The notes: a model not told the origin generated them from the letters alone. 64,000 nt of DNA from Chondrosia reniformis (GCA_947172415.1 OX359196.1:6015901-6079900); one strand, 5' to 3'. Numbered from the stretch's first letter, positions 11,079-24,876 are shown. A program made the numbers and translations.

Positions 11079-13603
11079 ATGGCCCAAAGACAAATAAGCG
11101 TAAGCGAAGTGATTGATAAATCAGTATTGAAAATAGATACAAAGGAAGAAGGTTTGTAATAGGTTTTAAGTCTGTTACAAGGAGTCTTACCGAACGCTTT
11201 GCTTTATTTCTTTCTAGCTGCAGAGTTGATTCAAGCAGTAGAAGAATGTGACGGTCTAGAGTGTTTAGACTTGAGTGGCAAGTCGTTTGGTGTCGGTGCA
11301 TCGGTTGCTTTGGCAGAAGTGCTGAAGTTGAAAAAGTCTCTGAAAAAGGCCCACTGGAGTGACATGTTTGTCAGTAAACTTAAAAATGAGATACCTTTGG
11401 CATTGGTAAGTACATTTCTAAATGGTTTGTGCTCCAGACTGCTACATAACGACAAATTGTGATTCTTTGGAAGTGTGTACATTACCAACATTTTATACTC
11501 ATTGTAATTAAATTTTCTATGTACATACGTATATTGACATCTGCCATTTTGACGTGTGTATCTTTGTAGAAGGCTCTTGGAGAGGCCTTAATAGAGTCAG
11601 GGGCTCAACTGGAGGAACTGGACCTTAGTGATAATGCTTTTGGTCCAAATGGTGTTGAAGGATTAGTAGATTTGCTAAAGAGTGGACCTTGTTATTCACT
11701 CAAAGTGGTAAAATTCCAGAACAATGGACTCGGTATCGCAGGAAGTAAAGTAAGTTATAACCACTTTAAGTAATCAAGCTGAAAGGGATGTCAACATTAC
11801 CCAGTTTTATATTTAACAAGTTTGCAATATCTTACAATGATTCGCAATCATACTCTAGATGTATTTGTGTGATTTACTGAGCATCTTTTCTCTTGCTATC
11901 AGTTGTTGTCGAAAGCTTTCTTGGAGACCTGTACAGAGGCTGAAAGAGATGGTTTGAAGTTTGCTCCAGAAGTCTTTATAGCAGGCCGGAACAGACTAGA
12001 GAATGAAGGAGCTGAAGCTGTTGGAAAAGTGTTTAAAACAGTTCAGTCTCTGAAAGTTGTCAGAATGATTCAAAATGGAATTAATTTTGAAGGAATCAGT
12101 CACCTGGCAGATGCATTTCTTCTCAATAAAGAGTTAGAGGTTCATTGATATATAAACCCAAGAAGATATTGATTGATTAAATGTCCTATCTCTCTCTCTC
12201 ATTTTATAGGAAATTGATCTTAGTGATAACACATTCACTGAGAGAGGGGCCAGTGTGATGTCAGAGACTATACGTCAACTGGAGCATCTGAGAGTGATCA
12301 ACTTTAATGATTGCTTGGTGAGGAATGATGGAGCCAAGTCTCTGGCCATCTCATTGGAGGAGGGACACGACAGCTTGGAGGAGATCCACCTCACAAACAA
12401 TGAAATTGAGTTGGATGGAGCAATGGCCATCTTAAATGCAGTTGCTAAGAAACCAAATATTAAAAAGATTGATTTAAATGGTGAGTAACAGAGACTACTT
12501 GTAAGGCTGGTCTTTATTGCAATCTGTGTTTGCCAGGGAACTGTTTTGGGGAGGAAGGAAGCCAGCAGATAATAGACTTTATGGAAGGAAATGGCTTGAA
12601 TGATATTTTGGGAGAGTTGGATGAAGATGAAGGGCTGCTATCAGATGAGGATGAAGATGGTGATGATAACGAAGGAGGTTCAACTGAAAGTGAAAATGAA
12701 GAAGGTAGAGGATTGCTTCAAGTCAAAGAAATGAGGCAGCCACCAGATGAAGTTGACAAGAAATCTGAAGATGGCAGATCTAGTGAAAGCTTTGAGGAGC
12801 TTGGGCAAGTGAGTATGGCAAATACTCACTAAACTAAGCACTATTTTAAACTTTTGGTTGAACTTTAGTGTAACCACTGTTTTCATAAGTGTTGTAAATA
12901 TACTGTTGTATGATGAGGACCGTTTAGATCTTGCTAATTACTATTCAAGGATTTGAAAACTACTGAAGAATTTGTGCAACTCTTCTTGTCGATCACATTG
13001 CCTTATAAAGATGGTCTTGATCAGAAGAGTAGGAATGTGATAGAGAGTAAAGTTGGTGAGTTGTGCATCAACTCTTTGACTGCACATAGATTTCAGTGTC
13101 AATTTTCTTAATATAGATGGTCTTTTGAGAAATTTCACATCTCAACATTCTTTCCTATCATTTATCAATGAATTTCTTGTCCAAGTAGGCATTCTCAAGG
13201 TATGACATGCAGAGCACTGCACGTTACATTTATGCAATGAATCTGGATACCAAATTTTTGTTAATTTTCTCATTTCACTAGAGTGAAGATAAAAAGTTTA
13301 GACCAGAGACAGACATTGAGGGTCCTTTGCTTGCTCTGTGTTGTCATGTCTGCAAACAGCAGTATGTCAAGAAGAACCATATTGACATTCTCATTGCCTT
13401 CCTTACAAAGTTAGTACCCTGGGTAGACCTAAGGCTAATTTTCATGGGAGCCTGGCATTTCACAGACAGTAACATGAGAGATACACACACAGACAACTAC
13501 AGTGATGTCTTCTTCCTCCTCCTATATCCTCAGACCCAGTAAACCGCTGGAGCCACTGAAAACTATCCAGCACAAGCTATTGCAAGCATTACACACTTTG
13601 TAG
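11079..13603 (+). CDS. RANGAP1: Ran GTPase-activating protein 1
   Basis: Ten exons (11079-11151, 11218-11405, 11570-11749, 11903-12139, 12210-12480, 12537-12808, 12950-13055, 13117-13199, 13282-13409, 13534-13603) give 535 residues; human is 587. RanGAP1 stimulates GTP hydrolysis by Ran, setting up the nuclear transport gradient. LRR signature blocks are present ([59 protein letters not shown]). An acidic Asp/Glu stretch follows, then the animal C-terminal domain with VGILKSEDK, matching the LKSE sumoylation site of vertebrate RanGAP1, and ending LLQALHTL. Unusually, the Arg in the conserved FTGR[LV][KR]xEIP is Lys here ([10 protein letters not shown]). The acceptor Lys codon is the last codon of exon 8. 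Confidence 0.95.
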
Positions 13604-13728
13604 TCATATCACACATCTTTTGTAAACTTCTCAACACCGTGTCACGCCTGTACGTCGCATGACCCAGCTAGTTACATAATGTGCATAATATTATACAGCT
13701 CACGCATGCTAGGGTAGAGCTGGAGTTA

Positions 13729-14973
13729 ATGGAGCAGTTTGCTATGATTCTTACTTTACTTTTTGCTGTGACGACAGCTAAAGCGACCACAAATCTGCCG
13801 TATAGAGCCATCGGGAATATTAGTGTACCGCATCCTGCTTTCATCGAAGTCTTCCCTTGCGGATACACCACTGCTACCAAGTCGTTATGGATTACTGAAT
13901 TCCAAGCCTTCCGATCCGGTAACGTATATGCCATCGATAACATTACTAACTACTATCCTTCCTTTTCGACAGCCAAATACTCCTCAGTGGCGACTGGCTT
14001 CAAGTGGCCAAACAAGATATCCCTTGCGCCTAAAGAACTAGGTAGTTACGTGGTGGTTCCGGACGGATTCCTAGTTCCCTTTGCGTCCACAGGCGGACTG
14101 TACTTGATATCTGCCTCTTGCAGTTCTGGACGGTATGATGGCGAATCGCCTGTAGAGCTGACAACCCCAAAGAACGGATGGTTCTATCACATGGTCTACT
14201 GGAGGGACATGAACAACGATGGCAAGTTGGACATTATCACTGCCAGAGCGACCAAACCTCTGATTGGAAGCGCCAAAGGACAGCTCTTGTGGTTGGAGCA
14301 GCCCTCCCAGAATCCGATACAGTCAGTGCCTTGGACTGAGCATGTTATTGCTGATGGCCCCGATGTAGGCTTCACTGTAGCAGATCTGCAGGACAATGAT
14401 GGTCAATTTGAAGTATTTGCTGCTGAATTTTTTTCTCAAAAACTTTCACTTTTGATTATCAATGACAAGGATGCTTCGGTCAACAGTACACGTACAATTG
14501 ATGATACCATAGGCCCCGCCTATTATGTGTCAGTAGAGGACCTCAATGCAGATGGTAGCTTAGAATTACTAGTGACCAATCATGTTGCAAAGGAAGGAGG
14601 TTCTGTCTATGCATACGAGATCCCAAGTAACATTATAAAAGGTGACTTTAAGCGACATGTATTAGCAACCGACTTCCCAGTCACAGAAGGAGGCAGTAAC
14701 CAAGCAGCCCCAGGCTTTGCCAGAGCATTTTTCCCACATAAGAACTATAAGGGAAAGCCATACATTACTGTAGCTGGGGATGGATCTCAGAAGGGCTATT
14801 TACTGTATCCCACTGGTGCGGACTTCCAATACAACAAGACTGTAATGGTATCAACCTCAGGAGTAGTGGGGTATATTGCAGTTGATGATGTCATTGGAGA
14901 AGATGGCTGGGCAGAAATCTTTGTTCCAGACTATGATGATAGCAAACTCTATGCATACACATTTGCTCCATAA
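13729..14973 (+). CDS. Secreted FG-GAP/VCBS-repeat protein, intronless
   Basis: One uninterrupted frame of 414 residues starts at the ATG of MEQFAMILTLLFAV and ends with TAA. The first ~19 residues look like a cleavable signal peptide (hydrophobic core, AKA cleavage). The body shows recurring acidic calcium-loop motifs of FG-GAP/VCBS beta-propellers: DMNNDGKLDI, DLQDNDGQFEV, DLNADGSLELL and VIGEDGWAEIFVPDYD. Cysteines are few. An upstream in-frame Met gives a longer N-terminus that would bury the signal peptide, so I prefer the internal start. The lack of introns, unlike the larger neighbouring genes, is notable; similar single-domain propellers occur in bacteria and fungi. Substrate and role are unknown; extracellular binding is an inference. 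Confidence 0.8.
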   Translation: MEQFAMILTLLFAVTTAKATTNLPYRAIGNISVPHPAFIEVFPCGYTTATKSLWITEFQAFRSGNVYAIDNITNYYPSFSTAKYSSVATGFKWPNKISLAPKELGSYVVVPDGFLVPFASTGGLYLISASCSSGRYDGESPVELTTPKNGWFYHMVYWRDMNNDGKLDIITARATKPLIGSAKGQLLWLEQPSQNPIQSVPWTEHVIADGPDVGFTVADLQDNDGQFEVFAAEFFSQKLSLLIINDKDASVNSTRTIDDTIGPAYYVSVEDLNADGSLELLVTNHVAKEGGSVYAYEIPSNIIKGDFKRHVLATDFPVTEGGSNQAAPGFARAFFPHKNYKGKPYITVAGDGSQKGYLLYPTGADFQYNKTVMVSTSGVVGYIAVDDVIGEDGWAEIFVPDYDDSKLYAYTFAP

Positions 14974-15057
14974 AATGAATGATTGTTATTCTTGGCTTAA
15001 AAGTATGCAATTTATACTCATACACACATGTATACTTTATATTGGCAGCTCATAGCA

Positions 15058-16336
15058 TTAAAAACTACTGTAAAAATGTTTCCAAATTAAGGTCCAGTTC
15101 CACTGCATGGGTATTGCAAGAATGGCCAGCACAGATATTGGTACAAATGCATACAACAGAAACACAGTGTTTTGCAAAAACGGAAGTGCTGCAAATAGAA
15201 GCGGAAATGTGAGACCGGAAGTACAATTGTCAGTCTGTATAGGTACATTTAAACTTACTGCTGTAGCCTAGAAAAGTGATAAAGATGTAGTAACTGATAC
15301 CCACGAACCACAATACATCAGAGAGGATCACAGAAAAGATCATTTGATAGGTCAACGCTGATGGGGAACAGAAAAACCATCAACAACTGTAGTGGCATAT
15401 ATAATGAAAGGTCAGAGGTCAACTCACGCCACCAGAGAAGTATTTGTATACCATGTAAGACAACCATCATTGGGAAGAAGCTATTGAGATGGACATCAAA
15501 GGCATATGCCCACTCCACTCTTTGGACAGTTCCCCCTTCTACACTTTTGCTTTGAAATACACGATTACATATAAACCTATCAAAGATGCAATAATATGTC
15601 CCATGTGATGTGCTACACAGGTCACATGATAGTCACGTGATCTTACCACATCAAAGTAGCTACCAGCAATCCAATACCAATACAGTCAATAAAAACAACC
15701 CACAGGAGAAAGAGAAAGAATCCCAGGACACCATTGTGCAGCACCACAGTAAATGCTACAGAGGTTACTATGCAAGGGAAAGGTAAAGAGATTCACTTGA
15801 GAGATTCCAGTGCTAAAGTGACTTACTAAATAGAAACCCGGCTAGCAGTACCAAGAAGGCGGGGTCATCCCTTGCCCAGTAGTGCTTGGTATGTTTCTGA
15901 TACTGAAAGTTCTTGTACCTACACACATGCAAGATAAACAGTGAGCCCACTGAAACCAAATACAATCACTGTATTCTTTCTGAATATGGGCTAGCTAGTT
16001 TGGGAGAGAGGAATTCATGGAGATGTTGAAAAATATAATCTAGAATACATTAGAAATATCTTTGGCTTCGATCATGAGGAGAACTAGAGAATTTTTGTTT
16101 ACTTACACTTTGTGGGGAGTTACCAGTAATAATAACATCTGCCAGGAGGCATATTCGAAGTCCATGTGCTTGAACTTTACAATTCTCCGTAAGAAGACCA
16201 TCTTCCGCGATTCAAGAGAATTACCTAAGAATTGAAGAATTGGTTCAAACTAATCACAATTAAGACACACAAAATGCTAAGTCATGCCAACGTAAGCATT
16301 CGGTTTGGATAGTCAAAAAAGGATACACTTACCCAT
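15058..16336 (-). CDS. UNC50: UNC50 family Golgi/ER membrane protein
   Basis: Seven exons (16336-16333, 16224-16107, 15918-15827, 15755-15647, 15576-15428, 15357-15259, 15188-15058) join to 233 residues; human is 259. UNC50 is a five-pass Golgi protein needed for trafficking of assembled nicotinic receptors and GARP-linked transport. Diagnostic blocks are FKHMDFEYASWQML, WARDDPAFLVLL, WVVFIDCIGIGLLVATLMWF, EWAYAFDVHLNSFFP, GISYYIFITFLGYS and TLPFLQNTVFLLY. The first coding exon holds only four bases (ATGG); an in-frame TAG upstream of it makes this ATG the start. The N-terminus is shorter than in vertebrates. Confidence 0.93.
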
Positions 16337-16817
16337 CGAGGGAAGCTATTACGCAAGAGGACAGGTACAATTTGTATACATACTGTATGTAAAAATTGTT
16401 TTAGTTGAAATCGTGATGTCTATAAAGGCATATTTGCTCTAGCTATCGCCTACCATACATACGTGCATGCCTAAACACAGAGAAGTAAGGTGTATGGTTA
16501 AATTTCTGTATGGTTGTCTTTATCACGATCACCATCTTGGTTAGTTTTCCAGATGTGTTAGTCACTCTTGCAAGCACCACCACCTATTTGTAAGTGGTTA
16601 TAGTTCTAACTTAATTTTTAAAGTTTTTATTTAAATTGTATATACCCTTAGCTTTTATCTCATAATGTGCTATTTGAAATGAATGTTTTCTTTAATAAAA
16701 TTGTAATATTCTTTGTACTCTCACTACATACGTATATTAAAACAACAATCAGAAAACATCAACTGCATTGAACATGTAGATTCATAATCAGTATTATATA
16801 AAAATAGGAATTGTGGG
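16337..16817. other. Intergenic, AT-rich, no feature recognised
   Basis: The interval lies between the UNC50 start and the DMTF1-like stop. It holds short AT-rich stretches and TTTAATAAAATT around 16691 but no coding exon, RNA gene or repeat that I can support. The UNC50 promoter should lie at its low-coordinate end. Confidence 0.5.
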
Positions 16818-19163
16818 CTAATCATCTGGGGTTTCGGTGACACTGTCACCATGGTTACTGATTATCGTTTTCCATGATGGAACCTTGTATTCAAAGAGGT
16901 AGTCGAGGATATCTAAAAGTGGTAAGCAACATTAGACCAAACACAGACTGGAGTACTGGAGAGACAAGTGTCGGGCTTACCCGGAAGGTCTTTGATAAGG
17001 TAATTTGGCACAAACCTCCTCAAATAAGACCACTTTTTATGCAAAAAGTATGCTGAACGAGCTCTAAGGAACACAGAGCATGTAGTTGTACTATAAGAGG
17101 TGCAGTCTTGTACACAATTACCTGTGGTTGGGCCAATTCTTTGCCAGTGCTTGCCAGTCGACTAAACACTCTGAATCACAACCCAGAGAGGACAGTTTCT
17201 CAACTAGAGTAATGCTGTCAGTTATATTCCAATCTTCTCTGTCCTGGCTCATCTTCCAGCATGCATCATAGAACCTTAAACACCAAATGACACATTCACA
17301 AAGAAAGCTTCTATACTGCAATAGCACCTTCTTACCACTTCTTTCTACATTGCTCAGAACTGCGTGTTCCTACTGCACTACTCACAGTTTCCCAGGTTTC
17401 TATTTCAGGTAGGGGACTATCATAAGGCCAAAAGGACTCTGGTAGTTTCACCTTTCTCTGGGCTGCATCCTCTTTAAACACCTTCAACACAGCATCCCTC
17501 AGCTTAGTCTCCTCCCAGCTACTCCACCTCCCTACAAGATAGTAAGAGCTGCACCTAAAGATACTGCCACAATGTAGACTGCACTTCATGTGCTCTATCT
17601 ATCCACACAGAGGCCAGGTCAAGTGACCAGAATGAAATAGAAGCCCAGGCTTCTATCTGGACAAATATGGTATATCCCTAAACAACGACCTGCTTAACAT
17701 TATTGCTCTGCGTATGTGTGATACCTCTTTTTTTAAGATTTTTGAGGTAGCTAAAACGGTTCCGTACAGCATGGCCTGTTCGGCCCATCTTTTGTCCAAT
17801 TGCAGTCCAGTTAGTACCAAATCTTTTGTGCAGTCTACAAATGCATTTCATTTCTCAGTTAAATTGCCACACGTGGTTACACAAGTGAAATGTACATGTT
17901 TTCTTGTATTATCGAACGAACATGTATATATTATATGTACCTTACACATAATCATACAGATCTGTATATGAGATCTGTATAAAGGCTTTTGGGATCTCCA
18001 ATACTAACCTAAACAATTCTTCATCTTCCTCCTCTGAAAACCTTTACACAAAATACAAGTTCAATATATTAGCAACACCATAAGGATCTCCATAATATTG
18101 ACTAACTTTCCAAGGTAATTGGCTGAGTTGTATAGTCTCATTACTTTTCTATACACTAAGAAGAAAGGCCTGTTTATTCCTTTGGCTGTTAAAGAAAACA
18201 TTAAAAACATGCTTACAGGAGCACAAACAATGACAATTTAAAACTCACAAACTTTTCTAAAAAAATTATTTTTTCGCTTGTGTTTCTCAAACAAAAAATC
18301 TTCAAGGTCATCAATTCCATAATTCTGCAAACAAGACTATTTCAGTGAATCCGAGAAGGAACTACAGTTGTCAAACAATCTAACTGTACTAAATTCACTA
18401 TATCCACTCAATAGGCGCAGTCTTAATTAATATATAAACTGATTTCCAATAAACACAAAAGTTAGAGCAATACAGGGGACATAAACTTAGGTGCAACTAC
18501 ACAGCTTCATTTTGCAATCCTACCTTTATAAACTTAATGACATTGCTATGTAATCTCTTAGTCTCCCTCCTGCTCCACGTTCCTTCATTCCAGGACTGAA
18601 CTTCAACTGGAAAACAAGATGGAAAACAAGATGGAAAATAAGATACAACAATAGACAATTGAACACAAAGCAACAATAGGTCTATATACATGGCTTTTAT
18701 CACTCTTAAAAGTACCTGTATCTTTAAGTTTCTGCAGGTTTGCTATAGTGTGAATCTTCTCGTAAAGGTCATCCTCATCTGATGAAGAGGTTATCTGACC
18801 TCTGACCTCTTCATCCATTTCCCTTGGTAAAAAGAGTCTTCTCCTACTGTTATTCACTTGTGAAGTGCTCTTCGTGCTAACAGCTAACTCTGATTCCGAT
18901 ACCGATGTCGTTGAAGTAGAACTGGCCTCAGAGTCCGACTCCTCTGTACTGCTACTGTCTGTGGTAGATTCACTGAGAGTGTCCATTGCTTTATCACCAT
19001 TTCCATTCGCATGAAGTTTCCGTCTCTTTGCAGAGTGTATCCTACAAATCTCAGACTTATCATCGAGTGACCGACTAGTTCTCAGATCTGGTGAATTGAT
19101 GGAGGCTCGGCTATTTGCTACTTTCTTTTTCTTGTTGTGCGTCTTCATAGTATCCGACGCCAT
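16818..19163 (-). CDS. DMTF1: DMTF1-like Myb-domain transcription factor
   Basis: Ten exons (19163-18716, 18606-18524, 18324-18249, 18185-18107, 18041-18009, 17834-17725, 17531-17336, 17274-17122, 17063-16981, 16912-16818) join in phase to 451 residues. The N-terminal third is Ser/Asp/Glu-rich with a basic patch. Then come EGTWSRRETKRL, VSKGINRPFFLVYRKVMRLY (the conserved block before the Myb repeats) and Myb repeats GKFSEEEDEELFRLHKRFGTNWTAIGQKMGRTGHAVRNR and GRWSSWEETKL...TWETVSSAVGTRSSEQCRKKW, followed by a degenerate third repeat (DWQALAKNW) and KKWSYLRRFVPN. VGTRSxxQCRxKW fits DMTF1 (DMP1, a cyclin-D-binding regulator of Arf). TTF1 of the RNA polymerase I terminator family is related and is the main alternative. 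Confidence 0.85.
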
Positions 19164-19206
19164 TTTATTATTTTTCTGTTACAGGAAGTAATGCATCAGA
19201 CAAAGA
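19164..19206. promoter_or_regulatory. 43-bp divergent promoter
   Basis: Only 43 bp separate the DMTF1-like start (AATAAAATGGCGTCGG on the minus strand) from the start of the plus-strand membrane coiled-coil gene. The 5' UTRs must be very short or overlap. Confidence 0.55.
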
Positions 19207-19854
19207 ATGTCTTTGTTGCAAGGTAAAGGGTTTCCGATAACTTTAGCCCTCCTGGTTATAGCATTAATCAGTGGACTAATTATATACCAATGTAAGTTAC
19301 GAGCAGAAACAACTAGAATCCGGGAGAGAATTACTCTTTTTGAAAGAGAAAGGCATTTCTTTGATCAACTGATTCGTGAGGCGAGTAGCAGCAGAGATGT
19401 ACTGCAAAAGGAGGTTGTAGAACTAACGAAAACACTAATAGTAGAGACAAATTTTACAAAATACAAACGGAAGGACATGCAGGTAATGCTTACCGAAGAA
19501 AATGACCTCAACGCGAAGCGTATAGCAGACATATCGTTGGAGCGTACAGCGTATCAGAACCAGCTGATGAAATGCAGGCTAATCACTCAAATGCTGATGA
19601 TTAATAAAACTGGCTACGTCATAGCGTTGGAGAAGAGTAAGCAGTTTTACTGCAGTGCAGGTCTTTTGTCTATGAGGGTTGATTTGAGGATGGACGAGAA
19701 CAGGCTTACCAACTTACAGACACAAGCAAAGAACTTAAAGTCTCTTTTAGGAGAGATGCAGAAGAGGTATTCAGAATTATCATCTACTTTTGCTGGTGCA
19801 ATTAAGATGATTGAAGAATTACATACAGCAAAGGATAAATATTGTAAACAGTAA
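19207..19854 (+). CDS. Single-pass membrane protein with long coiled coil, intronless, unrecognised
   Basis: A single exon of 215 residues. Residues ~9-27 (FPITLALLVIALISGLIIY) form one membrane anchor near the N-terminus. The rest is almost all helical, with a heptad-like pattern rich in Glu, Arg, Lys and Leu (RIRERITLFERERHFFDQL, NRLTNLQTQAKNLKSLLGEM). This suggests a type II or tail-out anchored coiled-coil protein. Two internal Cys occur (KCRLI, FYCSAG). I do not recognise a family. It shares a 43-bp divergent promoter with the DMTF1-like gene, and MLH1 starts 168 bp after its stop. Confidence 0.72.
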   Translation: MSLLQGKGFPITLALLVIALISGLIIYQCKLRAETTRIRERITLFERERHFFDQLIREASSSRDVLQKEVVELTKTLIVETNFTKYKRKDMQVMLTEENDLNAKRIADISLERTAYQNQLMKCRLITQMLMINKTGYVIALEKSKQFYCSAGLLSMRVDLRMDENRLTNLQTQAKNLKSLLGEMQKRYSELSSTFAGAIKMIEELHTAKDKYCKQ

Positions 19855-20016
19855 TATTTGATCCCTCAGAATCAAGTTATTTTATTTTTAATCTTGGATT
19901 GTGTATCTCTGTATCACATGTACATAAGAGTTTAAATGGCAGCAGCACATGCTATGATGTACAATGGGGGATGTATCTGAACTTTTAATTAGCTTTAATT
20001 AACTGACCTTTGTTGA

Positions 20017-23392
<3,376 letters not shown>

Positions 23393-23478
23393 CACCTGCC
23401 ATCTGGACACAATTAAATCATATTATCATAGATTTATATATATATATATGCACTTTTAAATAAAAATATGACCTATTT

Positions 23479-23865
23479 TCACTTGTTAATACTACCATAG
23501 TTTCTTATTTGTGGTACTTTGGAACGCTGAAGTTCTGCTTTCGCAACCAACTCTCTTTCTCTTAGCTTCTTTTCCAAAATGATTGCTTCTTCTAAACTAC
23601 TTAACACAGATCCAAACTGCTTGATTTTAGACATGTTCTTTAAAGCATCGCAGTCGTATTCGGCGTCAAAGGTGACACCATTCATTAGCTTGTTCGAATT
23701 GTTGAGCTTTTTAGTCGTTTCTCTAATCTTGGGCACTGTATTATGTACGTGCTCATTGATCCTGTACATGCCAAGGGATGGTTCATTTGCTACATTTGCA
23801 ATAAAAGAGTTGATATGACGAGAAATCCGCGAAACTTGGATAGCCAAGTCGGAGCTGTCAGCCAT
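23479..23865 (-). CDS. BORCS8: BORC complex subunit 8
   Basis: A single exon of 128 residues starting at ATG 23865; an upstream in-frame TTG is not needed. BORCS8 is a subunit of BORC, which recruits Arl8 and kinesin to move lysosomes to the cell periphery. The family's core is visible: FIANVANEPSLGMYRINEHVHNTVPKI near residues 20-46, then a helical segment (TFDAEYDCDALKNM) and a charged C-terminal helix (EEAIILEKKLRERELVAKAELQ). Length is close to human (119). An AATAAA polyadenylation signal for the convergent MLH1 lies at ~23459, about 20 bp before this gene's stop, so the two mRNAs overlap. Confidence 0.85.
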   Translation of the reverse strand: MADSSDLAIQVSRISRHINSFIANVANEPSLGMYRINEHVHNTVPKIRETTKKLNNSNKLMNGVTFDAEYDCDALKNMSKIKQFGSVLSSLEEAIILEKKLRERELVAKAELQRSKVPQIRNYGSINK

Positions 23866-23938
23866 TTTGTGCAAGTTAAAATGGCTACGTTCAAAACAAA
23901 TGAGTTATCTACTTCGGTAACTTTGGGGTGAGTGTTAG
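23866..23938. promoter_or_regulatory. 73-bp divergent promoter BORCS8/MRG with inverted ATGGC motifs
   Basis: GCCATTTT (23862-23869) and AAAATGGC (23878-23885) form an inverted pair. The left half overlaps the BORCS8 start codon; the right half overlaps an ATG that opens a 16-codon upstream ORF (23881-23931) before the MRG start at 23939. Confidence 0.55.
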
Positions 23939-24876
23939 ATGTCGTCAGGACGGCGGAGAAATCAACCAAGCTCCGCAAGCAGAAAGAGCAGAGCTAAGAA
24001 AGAGACGGCTAAGCGCAATGAAGTAGAGGAAACACAAGTAAGTTTCTCAAAAATTAAAGTAGAAATTTGAATAGTATAGTGATCTTTTGACAATGTCTTG
24101 CTGATAAATTATTCCTTACAGGTTGTAGAAATCGTTGAAGATCCTTTACCTGAGGAAATTAGCCTTGAAATCCCCGATGTCCTTCAACAACTTCTTGAAA
24201 AGGACTGCATCAATATTGTTCATCTGAACTACTCCCTCAAACTTCCTCGCAACCCCAATGTCTGTGACATTCTTCTTCAGTACTACTCGCACGTAGGTTC
24301 CAAAAATGGCGGCAAAGGCGATCATAGTCACCTTTCCCCTTTAAGAGAAATTTTGGATGGATTGAAGACATACTTTGATGTGTATTTACCCGTGTTACTG
24401 TTGTATGATGAAGAAAAGGGACAGTACAAAAGAGAGTGTCAGGACGTGGAACCATCTCAAATATACGGATTTGAACATTTACTTAGATTGTTTGGTAAGA
24501 TACAGAACAAGAAACACATTTGGTTTCTTACCGTAATACTTCACATGAGAGCACTGGTTATACTGAAGCATTGCTTGATTTACATAGGTAATACCTGTAT
24601 CTTGTACATTGCGAGTCAATTTTCCCTATTCTTGCATATTTTTTTCCACAGTTAAAGTTCCCTACCTGTTATCAAAGGCAAAAGTACCACACAAACAAGT
24701 CCAATTTCTCCATACCCATTTTAAGGGTATCTTACAGTAAGCAATTACCTGACCCCTATATATACGTTGTATAGTATACTACGTACGTATGATGCGTCTC
24801 TCTTTACAGGTTTTTAAAGGAAAATGCATCACAATTCACAAACTGTAATGTTTACATTGAAAGAATGTTAATTTAG
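23939..24876 (+). CDS. MRG-domain protein lacking a chromodomain
   Basis: Four exons (23939-24037, 24122-24494, 24652-24736, 24810-24876) give 207 residues. After a basic N-terminus (SSGRRRNQPSSASRKSRAKK) the whole protein is an MRG domain: LPEEISLEIPDVLQQLLEKD, LKLPRNPNVCDILLQYYSH, LDGLKTYFDVYLPVLLLYDEEKGQY, YGFEHLLRLFVKVPYLLSKA and FLHTHFKGILQFLKENASQF. MRG15 (MORF4L1) in NuA4 and Sin3/HDAC complexes carries an N-terminal chromodomain; none is encoded here, so the arrangement resembles MRGX/MORF4L2. A 16-codon upstream ORF precedes the start. Its stop lies 14 bp from the stop of the convergent MCTS1 gene. Confidence 0.85.

Noticed and set aside
16818-19163. Assignment to TTF1 (RNA polymerase I terminator)
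   Set aside because: The Myb repeat VGTRSSEQCRKKW and the GINRPFFLVYRKV block fit DMTF1 better, though both families are related; kept as the alternative.
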